In this document: positions 52,960-61,409 of the stretch, piece by piece
How the letters are laid out: every line of letters starts with the position of its first letter
Numbering within the stretch: the stretch's first letter is position 1
NCBI RefSeq assembly: GCF_014635485.1
Contig: NZ_BMCX01000002.1
Span: forward strand, 82,292 to 146,291
Origin: Corynebacterium pelargi
GTDB taxonomy: Bacteria; Actinomycetota; Actinomycetes; Mycobacteriales; Mycobacteriaceae
DNA: 64,000 nt
Direction: 5' to 3'
Notes under the pieces: generated by a model
The model's input: only the letters and a program-made list of their open reading frames with translations
The model's database searches: none
Told to the model about the DNA's origin: nothing
Made by a program: the position numbers and the translations under genes

Positions 52960-53593
52960 CGTGTCTGGTGGTTGGTGATGGCCGCGGGGGTGCTTCTCGG
53001 CCCGAGAGTGCGCTGTGGAGCTTGGCTCCTCCAGTTTTGAGGTGGCTAAGAGGCTAAACGTTCCGCGATATAGGTGTTGATATTGAAAATCGAACCCCAG
53101 ACAGTGGCTGATTTGAAGATGTCTCCTAACAGCTCCGTACAGGTGGGCAGGATTAACAGTATTGTTCAGGTTAAGTACATGAGAATTGTCGGGTTTGTTC
53201 GGTCGTTGAGACGGGTTTTGCTCTTTTAGCCGGCAATTCAGAGGCATCCAAACTCACAGTAGCGTTGAGTCGGGCTGTTTGTGGCTAGATAAATGATGTG
53301 AAGGGGGCGTTGGCTAATCTTAAGGGCGAGCAAGAGGATAATAATAGGGTTCTCAAAACCTTCAGCGACGCGACTGATGATACCGGAGACGTTGCCGAGG
53401 AAGTCGCTAAGCGACACTGCGCCCCTAGAGAACGCGGTTAATGACTTCGACGACGAGATGGGCTCAAGTGGTACCATGATGCCATGTTCACACTCGCCCC
53501 AGCTGCTAGCTGACGTGTGCATGTGCGCGGTGCACGAACGATCGGTACGTTTAGAGGGCTCATGGGCAGAGCCCAGCAGTGCGGGAGTGGCTT
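52960..53593. other. Left flank of the accessory island, no convincing gene
   Basis: This 630 bp stretch has lower GC than the backbone and short open frames only, for example a possible 47-codon plus-strand frame at 53298-53441 (GTG, acidic, DTGDVAEEVAKRH) and a minus-strand frame at 53238-53522. Neither has a ribosome site. I see no integrase and no repeat of the tRNA 3' end here. Confidence 0.5.
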
Positions 53594-54928
53594 ATGCAGC
53601 GTGAATCTTCTCAGTATCCTGACTTTTCGTGCACCTACGCTTCTGATCCGGCCTTGTGGGATGACGGTCCAAGCTTCCTTGGGAAGATTAAATACACGGA
53701 CGGCTGTCAGGCTGTGTTTGCGTCCGGTTGGCATCGCCGCCAGATTGAGTTTGAAAACCCGGGTGTAGTTTTCGCGGACGCGGGCGAGGTGGGAGTTATA
53801 GAGCTACCAAGCTCCACTCACCCGCGTGTCCATCCTTCGCCGGAGCCCGGGCACCAGTCGATCGATCGGTATGAGATAGAAGTGTCCTTCGATGAGATAC
53901 ACGCCAACGATCTGCTCGGTTTGCTCGCGCGGTTCATCCCGGAATCGGATGCTCACAAGATTCTCGACTCGATGAGTGACATGGTTCAGCGGGTATCTGC
54001 TAATCGTGCCAATAAGACAATCGAAGGGTCTGGTGGACAGGATATCCACACAGTTGATCTGCTGTGTCAGAACCTACCGGCACGCTCTGGTAACGCGACT
54101 GAGCCGCTGCGTGCGATCTCCAGGTGGTGTAGGATTTTTGAGCTTGAGCGTGGCACTGTCACGATTTATCAAGCGATGGACGAGACGGAGAAAGCTAAGC
54201 TCCGATGGCCACACAACGCTATCTGGCTCAACAGAGGCAAGGACTACTACCTCCAGCCCAGCGACTCGATCGGGGACATCGTGGAGACGTTCAAGATCCC
54301 GGTCCAGTATGAGCGCTACAACCTGGCGAACTGGCGAATCGAGTTCGACTTTTGGGAAAACCAGCCATTCCAGGTCATGGTGACTGACGATGCTGATGTG
54401 GCATCTGCCCGCTTGGCTGCAGCTTTAAAAGAGCTCGCAATCCTCTCAGAATTCATCACAGTGGCGTTCCTATCGACCAGGAACCTCCAACGCCGCTTAG
54501 ATAACAACGAGCTCATCCGCCGTCACAAGGCGATCCGCGACTACGCTAAGAAACAACTCGAGGAGCTCCAAAGTGAGATTGTTGAGTATCGGATCCTTCT
54601 TGAGAAAGCTTCGACATTACTGGCAAACACTGCCCAATCGGTACAAGCGGTAGCCAACCGCGAAACCGCCGAGGCAGCAGAGAAAACCAACACGTTCCTG
54701 AACTTCGCCACGACGGTGTTCTTCATTCCGACGCTCATCATCTCTTTCTACTCGATGTCCATCATCGGACAGAACCAAGATGAGCCCGTGCCGACGACAA
54801 CGGCCGTGCTCATTCTCTGCATTATCAGCGTTGCCTTAGGGATCGCCTCCTTGGCAATTTTCAGATTCGCCCAAAAACGCAAAAGAAAACGCGCCAAGCA
54901 AATGTTCTACCAGGAGGTCAAGCAATGA
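53594..54928 (+). CDS. CorA-like two-helix membrane protein with large N-terminal domain
   Basis: The 444-residue protein has a soluble N-terminal region of about 300 residues that I do not recognise, a long charged helix/coiled coil (about 320-380; QRRLDNNELIRRHKAIRDY, KKQLEELQSEIVEYRILLEK), then two C-terminal membrane helices (FFIPTLIISFYSMSII and ILCIISVALGIASLAIF) joined by a short acidic loop, and a very basic tail. Long helix-TM1-short loop-TM2 with FYSM at the end of TM1 recalls the CorA family, whose motif is YGMN; the motif is degenerate here. GGGAG sits 6 nt before the ATG at 53594. First gene of a tightly packed operon; the next start overlaps by 4 nt. Could be an ion channel or an effector pore. 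Confidence 0.75.
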   Translation: MQRESSQYPDFSCTYASDPALWDDGPSFLGKIKYTDGCQAVFASGWHRRQIEFENPGVVFADAGEVGVIELPSSTHPRVHPSPEPGHQSIDRYEIEVSFDEIHANDLLGLLARFIPESDAHKILDSMSDMVQRVSANRANKTIEGSGGQDIHTVDLLCQNLPARSGNATEPLRAISRWCRIFELERGTVTIYQAMDETEKAKLRWPHNAIWLNRGKDYYLQPSDSIGDIVETFKIPVQYERYNLANWRIEFDFWENQPFQVMVTDDADVASARLAAALKELAILSEFITVAFLSTRNLQRRLDNNELIRRHKAIRDYAKKQLEELQSEIVEYRILLEKASTLLANTAQSVQAVANRETAEAAEKTNTFLNFATTVFFIPTLIISFYSMSIIGQNQDEPVPTTTAVLILCIISVALGIASLAIFRFAQKRKRKRAKQMFYQEVKQ

Positions 54929-55812
54929 TCGAACACATCAAAAGAGATGAGATTGAAACCTCGCTGAAGGAAACCACCCGGCAGTACCTGGTCGGTAACC
55001 TGCAACGTCCGCAGCGACTGCGTTTTTTGCGATCCGAAGCCCTTGAGGTTGGTATCACAAGGTATCTCGATCACGCAGAAGAGGTCCCACACTGGCATAC
55101 CGAAGCAACTGAATACCAGTACGTTATCAGCGGCTGGACTAGCTACTTGGACACGAACACCGGCGAGGATTTCCACTTCACCGCGGGGGATTTCTATGCG
55201 ATCTTCCCGGGCACAAGCTACGCACAAAAGTCCAAGCCAGGTACACAGATCCTGTTCATCAAGGTGCCCTCAATCGACGACAAGAATCTCGCTGAGATCA
55301 CTGACGATGTCGAAGCCTGGATGAGCCGTCAGTTACGAACGGTGCGCACCGATTACTACCACGACCCAGAAGCGCCCAATGCGAACTCTGTCAGGCCTGC
55401 AGCTGCAGTGGCCGTTGTGCGGGAAGGCCAGGTTCTATTAGTACGGCGCAAAGATAACGGCAAATGGACGTTACCAGGCGGAACTCTCGAGATGAACGAA
55501 AGTTTGCCCAGATGCGCTGTCCGCGAGGTGAAAGAAGAAACCTCCCTCGACGTAGAAATTACTGACATCCTGGGCACCTACACTGACCCCGGTATCCGTA
55601 TCGCCTACTCCGACGGAGAGGTACGGCGAGAGTTCACCATCGTTTACCTCGCTACCACAACTTCTAGTGAAGTGTGCATCGACTCAGAATCAAGCGAATA
55701 CCGCTGGTTTGCCATCTCGGCTCTGGACACAGTTGACGTGGCGCAGTCCCAGCGTAAGCGCCTCGAGGATCTTGTCCGCTACTTTGAAACCGGAGAGAAG
55801 CGATACGCGTGA
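54925..55812 (+). CDS. Cupin-Nudix fusion protein
   Basis: The 295-residue protein joins two domains. Residues about 40-125 are a cupin with metal-binding-like HWHTEATEYQYVISGW and FTAGDFYAIFPGTSYAQ. Residues about 155-285 are a Nudix hydrolase with a full box (GTLEMNE-x7-REVKEETS) after WTLPGG. Nudix enzymes cleave nucleoside diphosphates linked to another group; a cupin could bind a sugar or nucleotide-sugar, so the pair may act on a modified nucleotide. ATGA overlap with the upstream membrane gene and TGATG overlap with the downstream HD gene show one operon. Confidence 0.85.
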   Translation: MIEHIKRDEIETSLKETTRQYLVGNLQRPQRLRFLRSEALEVGITRYLDHAEEVPHWHTEATEYQYVISGWTSYLDTNTGEDFHFTAGDFYAIFPGTSYAQKSKPGTQILFIKVPSIDDKNLAEITDDVEAWMSRQLRTVRTDYYHDPEAPNANSVRPAAAVAVVREGQVLLVRRKDNGKWTLPGGTLEMNESLPRCAVREVKEETSLDVEITDILGTYTDPGIRIAYSDGEVRREFTIVYLATTTSSEVCIDSESSEYRWFAISALDTVDVAQSQRKRLEDLVRYFETGEKRYA

Positions 55813-56312
55813 TGCCAGACCAAACCGATCCCACACCTGCATCTTCCGCTGACGCAATTGGCATCAGCGATGACCGCCTGCTCCACCTCCGAGCAGTTGG
55901 ACGCCGAGCAGCAGAATTATCCCGAGAATTGTTTAATTTCCCGCCGGAAAAACAGCGCGCAATGTTCGTTCTCGGATTCCTCCACGATATCGGTTACGAA
56001 TACGCGACTGACCAACGCCAACACGAACACCTCGGAGGAAATCTCCTCGGTTGTATGGGACTCGACGGATGGCAAGTAGTCCACGACCACGGGGACCCCG
56101 ACATTGCCGACATGAGCGACGAACTCATCATCCTCAACATTGCTGACATGCAAACCGATGGGCGCGGTAACCATGTCACCGCCGAAGAACGGCTTGCCGA
56201 CATCGCTAGCCGATACGGAAAAGACTCTGAGCAATTCGTTAGAGCCACCCGTCTCACGGATAATCTCCGCAGTCAACTTGCTGCCAGAGGTAAAAACGCT
56301 GAGACTATATAA
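55812..56312 (+). CDS. HD-domain hydrolase
   Basis: The 166-residue protein has an HD phosphohydrolase pattern: an early histidine (LLHLRAVGRRAAEL), the FLHDIGYEY metal pair, further histidines HEHLGG and VVHDHGDPD, and a later Asp in NIADMQTDGRG. Such proteins cleave phosphate esters of nucleotides, including signal nucleotides. GTG 55809 is an alternative start. The base composition is AT-richer than the backbone. Third gene of the island operon. Confidence 0.82.
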   Translation: MPDQTDPTPASSADAIGISDDRLLHLRAVGRRAAELSRELFNFPPEKQRAMFVLGFLHDIGYEYATDQRQHEHLGGNLLGCMGLDGWQVVHDHGDPDIADMSDELIILNIADMQTDGRGNHVTAEERLADIASRYGKDSEQFVRATRLTDNLRSQLAARGKNAETI

Positions 56313-56392
56313 TCAAAACCTATTGCTGATTGGGTCCCGACGATGGGGAGTGCAACAGGCAAAGAAAAGTTTTACTGAGGGTGGTAGTGGCC

Positions 56393-56875
56393 ATGATTAT
56401 CACCGCACTCAGTAGCTTGGCTACCTTCCGTATGAGCTGGCCCATGATGTCTCAAATATCGTCGCTGAACGCCGTTGCAACTGAAAAACGTGAGCGTCAA
56501 TCTGCGGAGAGTGTTCTGTCCTATTTTTCGCCCACGATCTCCAACTTTGTGCCGGTCGAGATCGCAGTCTGAGTCTTTACCTTTTCCTCAGTCAGGGAGA
56601 TACGCGCCGCATCCTCGAAGGAAGTTTTCATTCCCACAGCCGCTGCTATTCTGCCGGTACCCCTACTGGCGCTATTCCTTCTTTCAACTGGCCTGGACCA
56701 CACGGAACTCGTCCAAGACCTCACGGGCAAGAAAATCGTTCAGCTGTTAAGTGTCGCGGTAGCAGGATTCTGGATCACGAGGGCCGTCTACTTGGGAAAA
56801 CGTTCCATCACGTCGAGAAACCCGACCCGCAAAGCTGATCTCAGGAGTACTTGGGCCGTGCAGCCGGAAACGTAA
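56393..56875 (+). pseudogene. Membrane protein gene broken by an in-frame TGA
   Basis: One reading frame runs from ATG 56393 to TAA 56873-56875 (161 codons) with a single internal stop, TGA at 56570-56572, after 59 codons. Both halves look like parts of one membrane protein: a helix AMIITALSSLATFRM before the stop, and IPTAAAILPVPLLALFLLST and VQLLSVAVAGFWITRAVYL after it. A charged stretch EKRERQSAESV lies in the first half. Family unknown. It follows the HD gene by 80 nt in the same direction and may once have been the fourth gene of the operon. Recoding of TGA or a sequencing error are alternatives. Confidence 0.65.
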
Positions 56876-57163
56876 ACCTGAAAGCTCAATATTTCTTAGA
56901 AAACGGACCCGGGCTCCAGCGCTCACCAGGGTGGCGACGAAGCTGAACCTAGATTTAAACTGCTCGAAAACCTCTGGCGACACCCTGCATTCGGCTCATG
57001 TCCCAGTGCGGTCACGTATCAAAGTCGGTCACTGGAGATTCACACAATATTCACCCTCCACGTTCCACCACCGGAACGTGGAGTTTCTTTTTCCGCCTCG
57101 TGCATTTGCCGGCCTGTATGCTGATCAGACGAACTCAAGATCGGATGCCCGAGGGGGAAAGTT
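56876..57163. other. Right flank of the accessory island
   Basis: No gene is seen in this 290 bp stretch. It holds the terminator at 57056-57092 and then the leader of the OGG-fold gene. The composition returns to backbone type near 57160. Confidence 0.5.
57056..57092 (+). terminator. Terminator at the right end of the island
   Basis: An 11 bp perfect stem CTCCACGTTCC / GGAACGTGGAG, 6 nt loop, then a T-rich tail. Confidence 0.8.
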
Positions 57164-57862
57164 GTGACCGTATCGCCAGCAAGCCTATCGGCTGCGCTTG
57201 CTGTTCTGGGCAATCCTGAGCAGGCGGTTCCTGCAGAGACGGTGTGGGCACAAACGTCGGTGTTCTATCCGCATTGGTGGCGCAAGCGCTGGCCGCAACA
57301 TCTAGCACTGCCCGAGTTTCTCAAAAGACCCGAAGCGCAACTTTCGGTTTCTAGAAAAAGGCTTTTCGAGCTCGCCGATGGCATTGAGACTGAAGCCGAC
57401 GCGCTGAGCTTTTATGTAGCTGTCTGCGCTTGGGGTGCTGGAACGTATGCGCAGCAGGTTGCTCGCAGCATGAAACCTCTTGTGCAACCCGATGCGCCCG
57501 CAAAACTCCTTGAGGGCTTCAAGGTTGCCGCCACTAGTACGGCCACTGAGAGCTACGCGGCATTCCATGACGCAGGACCGGCCAAGATCAAGGGACTAGG
57601 GCCTGCGTTTTTTAGCAAGCTGATGTATTTCGCCGCCGGCCAACCTTCGCCCTTGGCTACCCGGCACCCATTGATCTTGGATAAGCGAGTGGCGCAGGCC
57701 CTTGGGTGGAAGAAGACTGCCGATTGGTCCACCAGCGAGTACAGCGCCTATCTCGACCTCATTGAGGCACTGCATCAGCAGTGGCGTCCAGATCTTCCCA
57801 CCGACGTGATTGAGTACACCCTGTTCCAAGGCCCTGCGGCTGCGCTGCCTCCAAGCATTTAA
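57164..57862 (+). CDS. 8-oxoguanine DNA glycosylase OGG-fold protein
   Basis: The 232-residue protein has the helix-hairpin-helix-like motif KIKGLGPAFFSKLMYFAAG followed by HPLILDKRVAQALGW, as seen in the actinobacterial 'OGG fold' protein family. The aspartate of ILDKRV is in the place of the glycosylase catalytic Asp; a lysine in the hairpin (FFSKLMYF) may serve as the Schiff-base residue. Role in base-excision repair is a family-level inference. AGGGGG lies before the GTG start. Confidence 0.75.
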   Translation: MTVSPASLSAALAVLGNPEQAVPAETVWAQTSVFYPHWWRKRWPQHLALPEFLKRPEAQLSVSRKRLFELADGIETEADALSFYVAVCAWGAGTYAQQVARSMKPLVQPDAPAKLLEGFKVAATSTATESYAAFHDAGPAKIKGLGPAFFSKLMYFAAGQPSPLATRHPLILDKRVAQALGWKKTADWSTSEYSAYLDLIEALHQQWRPDLPTDVIEYTLFQGPAAALPPSI

Positions 57863-57899
57863 GTGGCGCTCTTTTCTTCGCAGGCACCAGCGTATGTAT

Positions 57900-57919
57900 T
57901 AACAACAATTTTGTTGTTA
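57900..57919. promoter_or_regulatory. Palindromic operator-like site upstream of the pyruvyl transferase gene
   Basis: TAACAACAATTTTGTTGTTA has 9 bp arms around a TT centre and lies directly before the -10 box (57924-57929), where a repressor would act. Confidence 0.55.
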
Positions 57920-57923
57920 TGGC

Positions 57924-57929
57924 TAGCAT
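57924..57929 (+). promoter_or_regulatory. -10 box TAGCAT for leaderless transcript
   Basis: TAGCAT ends 6 nt before the ATG at 57936. Confidence 0.5.
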
Positions 57930-57935
57930 CGGGGT

Positions 57936-59267
57936 ATGTCTGCTAAAGATTCGCTCATCTACCTGGTGGCTCCGGCTGGGCACCCTAACTTTGGCGACGA
58001 ATACATCGTGGCCTCCTGGCTACGCACCTTGGCCGAGCTACGCCCTGATGCGCGTGTGATTCTCGATTGCCATTCACCCGGCAGGGCCTCCTTGCTGCAC
58101 CACAATCACCACCCCGATCTCATTGTGACCAACACATTCTGGGATCTCGCTGGCCACGCCTATCACGCCACAGCCGATCACTTCGGCCTCGATCCAGCCC
58201 AGCTTGAGGGCTTCCACACCGAGGCCTATGAGTATCTTGCACACACGGCGCAGCAATTGCTTTTCGACGCAGGCCCGCACCCCGAACACGTCACCGGCAC
58301 CAATATCGCCCGCACCGCCGATGCGGTGCACATCCTTGGTGGCGGCTGGCTTAATGATTTCTGGCCACACAATATTGCGGTGTGTGCCATGGCCTCCCAA
58401 GCTGGTGCCGAGCATGCCCGTCGCTTTGCCACAGGCCAAGGCGTAGCACCCCTTGAGAAGGCTCAGGCGGTATTGGTTGATGCCCTCCAACGCTGCGACG
58501 TGGTGGATGTTAGAGATGCAGCGTCGCGCGACCTGCTCCAAGCAGCGGGCCTGCAACCGAGCATGAGCGGTGATGATGCCTGGCTGGGGATCAATAATCG
58601 CTTCGGTGCCGAGGGTGTTTTTGGCCCTGGCGCAGATGATGCCCGCGAGCGCCCCTTTGTGTTGTGCGCCCAGGCAGACCTCCTGCGCAGCAACGCTGCT
58701 GATGCCGCGGCCTGGATCCACCAGGGTCTGCAGCACTATGGCGTGCGCGGAGAAGACTTAAGCATTATCGAGTGCATCCCAGGTATCGATGGCCAGATCT
58801 GGCGCGAGCTGCATCAACGCTGGCCGGAGCACTACCAGGGTTTCCGCTTCGTGGCCTTTGATGAGCTCTGGGCCTTCGGTGTGCCGGTTGCAAGCGAGCA
58901 AACCTGGCTCAGTACCCGCTATCACCCACACATGATTGCCGCCGCTGCCGGTGCCAAGGGCGTTGCTCTGGAAATGCATAGACAGGACTATTACGCGGTC
59001 AAGCACGAGGCGGTGCAGTCGGCTGGTTCTTCCTGGCCGATGGCGCGCTTGAGTGCTGCACAGGAGGATGCTTGGCCACAACCGGGTGAGGGGATTGGCC
59101 CGGATCAGGCGCAGCAGTGCAGGGATGCCAAGTGGCAGCTTGCGCGGCGCTGCTATCCGCTAGAGCCGGAGGACCAAGCCGATGAGCCTGAACAGGCTTC
59201 CGATCCACCACGACCTGCCCGTGGGCTTGGGCGCCTGGTGGCTCGTGTGCGCGGTGGCGACCGCTAG
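57936..59267 (+). CDS. Polysaccharide pyruvyl transferase family protein
   Basis: The 443-residue protein has the PS_pyruv_trans pattern: an N-terminal Rossmann-like AGHPNFGDEYIVASWL, the middle VHILGGGWLNDFWPHN, RDAASRDLLQAAGL and the C-terminal STRYHPHMIAAAAGAKGVAL. The family adds pyruvate ketals to sugars of cell-wall or capsular polymers (CsaB-like). A cell-envelope glycan is the likely target in this rhamnose-gene neighbourhood. The last 40 residues are acidic, Pro rich and end basic. It is converged upon by the AztD-like gene. Its promoter is overlapped by a palindrome, so it may be regulated. Confidence 0.85.
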   Translation: MSAKDSLIYLVAPAGHPNFGDEYIVASWLRTLAELRPDARVILDCHSPGRASLLHHNHHPDLIVTNTFWDLAGHAYHATADHFGLDPAQLEGFHTEAYEYLAHTAQQLLFDAGPHPEHVTGTNIARTADAVHILGGGWLNDFWPHNIAVCAMASQAGAEHARRFATGQGVAPLEKAQAVLVDALQRCDVVDVRDAASRDLLQAAGLQPSMSGDDAWLGINNRFGAEGVFGPGADDARERPFVLCAQADLLRSNAADAAAWIHQGLQHYGVRGEDLSIIECIPGIDGQIWRELHQRWPEHYQGFRFVAFDELWAFGVPVASEQTWLSTRYHPHMIAAAAGAKGVALEMHRQDYYAVKHEAVQSAGSSWPMARLSAAQEDAWPQPGEGIGPDQAQQCRDAKWQLARRCYPLEPEDQADEPEQASDPPRPARGLGRLVARVRGGDR

Positions 59268-59273
59268 AAGGCG

Positions 59274-60479
59274 CTAGCCCACGGCTGCCAGGGATGCAGG
59301 CGCACCCTCGACGTCTGTATGCGTGATCGAATCATCGCTGAGGTTTACCTGGTAGAGGGTATTGCTCTTCGGTTCGCTTACCCATACCAACGTATCGTCG
59401 CCGTGTAAGGCTGCGGTGATGCTTGGCTCTACACCGCCATGGCCTTTGGGTTTGGTCCATTCTTTCGTCACCGGAATGCTGCGTTGTTCCACGGCGTGAT
59501 CATCCAAGATGTGCAACACGCCCTTGGTGTCGAGGTAGGCAAAGCCGCCTTCGGGCAGGCTGATGCGATTGCCAAATGCTGCCGGGGTGGGCACCACGCT
59601 GGCTTGATTATCGCGGATGAGTAGCAGCGACTCATCACCCCAATCGCCTAAGGCCGCGCTAGCATCGTGATTAAAAGTAATCGCTCCCACGCGTTCACCG
59701 GAGGCATCGGGAGAGGGAATCGTTGTGGCGTTGCCTTGGTCAATTTTCAGCACTCCATCGCTGCAGCCAAAGATGGCGGTATTGGCGTACACGTCCTCAC
59801 CGTGCATCTCTGAGCAGTCGAAATTCCCGATAGTCTTACCATCGGTGCCAAGCAGCGTAATGGTATCGGCTAAGTGCGAACCCTTCTGGGATACCAACAT
59901 CTGATCATTGGCCAAAGGCACCACAACCCCGTGGTGGGCTTCTTTGGCCTTGATGCGTTGAGCTGCATCAAGCTGGCCTTTTTCTAAGTTTTCTGCGTCC
60001 AATACCCGCCCTTCTGCGTCATCATCGAAGAAGATGGCACTGCTTCCAGACTTTGCATTGCTTACAACATGAATGGGCTTTGCGCCTTCGAGTGCTTGCT
60101 GCGCCTTGGAGGGTTCGGTGGTGTAGTAGTGGGAGTGATCGCCGTGGGGAACGCTCCAACTGCCGGCGTCGATAATCTCCACCGCGTTGTTTTTGGTCAG
60201 CACCGCAGCGACATGGCGATGATCGCCAAGGGTACTTAAGGTCGGCCGCGCTGGCAGATCGAAGGAGGCCACTTGCTTGAGGTTGCTATCGAAGATGCGT
60301 ACTCCATGCTCCGTGGCGACTGCGAGCCGTGGTTGGGGAGCATCTTGTTCTTGAGCCTGCTCGCTGCTGCTGGCTGTGCTCTTTTGCTCCGTAGTGCCTG
60401 TGCTGCAGGCCGCGAGTGGGAGGGCGATGGTGCAGCTTAACGAGGCGATCAACAACGTCAAAGACTTATTGGAAAACAT
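59274..60479 (-). CDS. AztD-like zinc metallochaperone lipoprotein (beta-propeller)
   Basis: The 401-residue protein has a lipobox (LPLAAC|ST), a Ser/Gln/Glu-rich linker and a beta-propeller-like domain. Metal-binding segments are HGDHSHYYTTEP near residue 112, KEAHHGVVVP and KPKGHGGVEP. This pattern fits AztD, an exported zinc chaperone for the AztABC importer. Here no aztABC genes are next to it, so it is an orphan. The ATG at 60479 is chosen; a GTG two codons upstream is possible. The upstream AT-rich stretch (TATTGAAAAATAC) could contain part of a Zur site, but I cannot support a full one. Confidence 0.75.
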   Translation of the reverse strand: MFSNKSLTLLIASLSCTIALPLAACSTGTTEQKSTASSSEQAQEQDAPQPRLAVATEHGVRIFDSNLKQVASFDLPARPTLSTLGDHRHVAAVLTKNNAVEIIDAGSWSVPHGDHSHYYTTEPSKAQQALEGAKPIHVVSNAKSGSSAIFFDDDAEGRVLDAENLEKGQLDAAQRIKAKEAHHGVVVPLANDQMLVSQKGSHLADTITLLGTDGKTIGNFDCSEMHGEDVYANTAIFGCSDGVLKIDQGNATTIPSPDASGERVGAITFNHDASAALGDWGDESLLLIRDNQASVVPTPAAFGNRISLPEGGFAYLDTKGVLHILDDHAVEQRSIPVTKEWTKPKGHGGVEPSITAALHGDDTLVWVSEPKSNTLYQVNLSDDSITHTDVEGAPASLAAVG

Positions 60480-60539
60480 ACCCACTTAATCTAATGGGTG
60501 TATTTTTCAATAGCAATGCTTCGCCCACACTTGAGGGCA

Positions 60540-61406
60540 TTAACCACCTTGAAGTGCGCGCAGCAGATACGCCCCGTATCCAGACTTCTGCATCGCCGTG
60601 GCCTGGGCTTCAAGCTGGGCATCGCTAATAAATCCCTCGCGCCAGGCAGCCACTTCTGGTGAACCAATCACCCCGCCGGTGCGCTTTTGCAATACCTCCA
60701 CATAGGCGGCGGCCTCACTCATGGAATCAATGGTGCCGGTATCAAGCCACACATCACCGCGCTGAAGCCGATGCACATTGAGCTTTCCGCGGCGCAAATA
60801 CTCCTCATTCACAGAGGTGATCTCGAGTTCTCCGCGTGCAGAAGGGCGGATCTGCGCGGCAATATCCACCACGGAATTGTCGTAGAAGTACAAGCCCACC
60901 ACCGCAAAATTCGATTTCGGGTGTGGTGGTTTTTCCTCAATAGAAGTCGCACTGCCGTGTTCGTCGAATGCCACCACGCCATAGCGCGAGGGATCCGAAA
61001 CCTCATAGGCAAACACCGTGCCACCTTCTGGTTCGCGGCACTGCTTGAGCGCATCGCCTAAGCCGTGACCATCGAAGATATTATCGCCAAGCACCAAGGC
61101 CACCGAATCATCCCCGATGAAGTCGTGCCCAATCAAAAACGCCTGCGCGAGGCCTTCTGGCTGCGGCTGCACAGCGTAGGAGAGGGAGACGCCGAACTGC
61201 TCGCCGCTGCCAAGAAGGCGCTGAAACGCCGGCTGATCTTCCGGGGTGCTAATCACCAGAATCTCGCGGATGCCGGCCTCGATCAGCGTGCTGAGCGGGT
61301 AGTAGATCATGGGTTTGTCGTAAACCGGCATGAGCTGTTTAGAAATGCCCAAGGTAATTGGGTGCAGCCGCGTGCCGGAACCGCCAGCCAAAATAATGCC
61401 CTTCAC
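60540..61406 (-). CDS. rmlA: Glucose-1-phosphate thymidylyltransferase RmlA
   Basis: The 288-residue enzyme makes dTDP-glucose, the first step to dTDP-rhamnose. The nucleotide-binding motif [38 protein letters not shown] and [12 protein letters not shown] are diagnostic. It lies 3 nt after the rmlCD gene in the operon rmlB-rmlCD-rmlA. Confidence 0.96.
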   Translation of the reverse strand: MKGIILAGGSGTRLHPITLGISKQLMPVYDKPMIYYPLSTLIEAGIREILVISTPEDQPAFQRLLGSGEQFGVSLSYAVQPQPEGLAQAFLIGHDFIGDDSVALVLGDNIFDGHGLGDALKQCREPEGGTVFAYEVSDPSRYGVVAFDEHGSATSIEEKPPHPKSNFAVVGLYFYDNSVVDIAAQIRPSARGELEITSVNEEYLRRGKLNVHRLQRGDVWLDTGTIDSMSEAAAYVEVLQKRTGGVIGSPEVAAWREGFISDAQLEAQATAMQKSGYGAYLLRALQGG

Positions 61407-61409
61407 TGG

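Noticed and set aside
53238..53522. 94-codon minus-strand frame at the left of the island
   Set aside because: No ribosome site and no recognisable domain; could be a remnant but not supportable.
52786..57163. tRNA-Thr 3' end duplicated as an attachment site at the right end of the island
   Set aside because: I looked for the tRNA T-arm/acceptor sequence again before 57.2 kb and did not find it.
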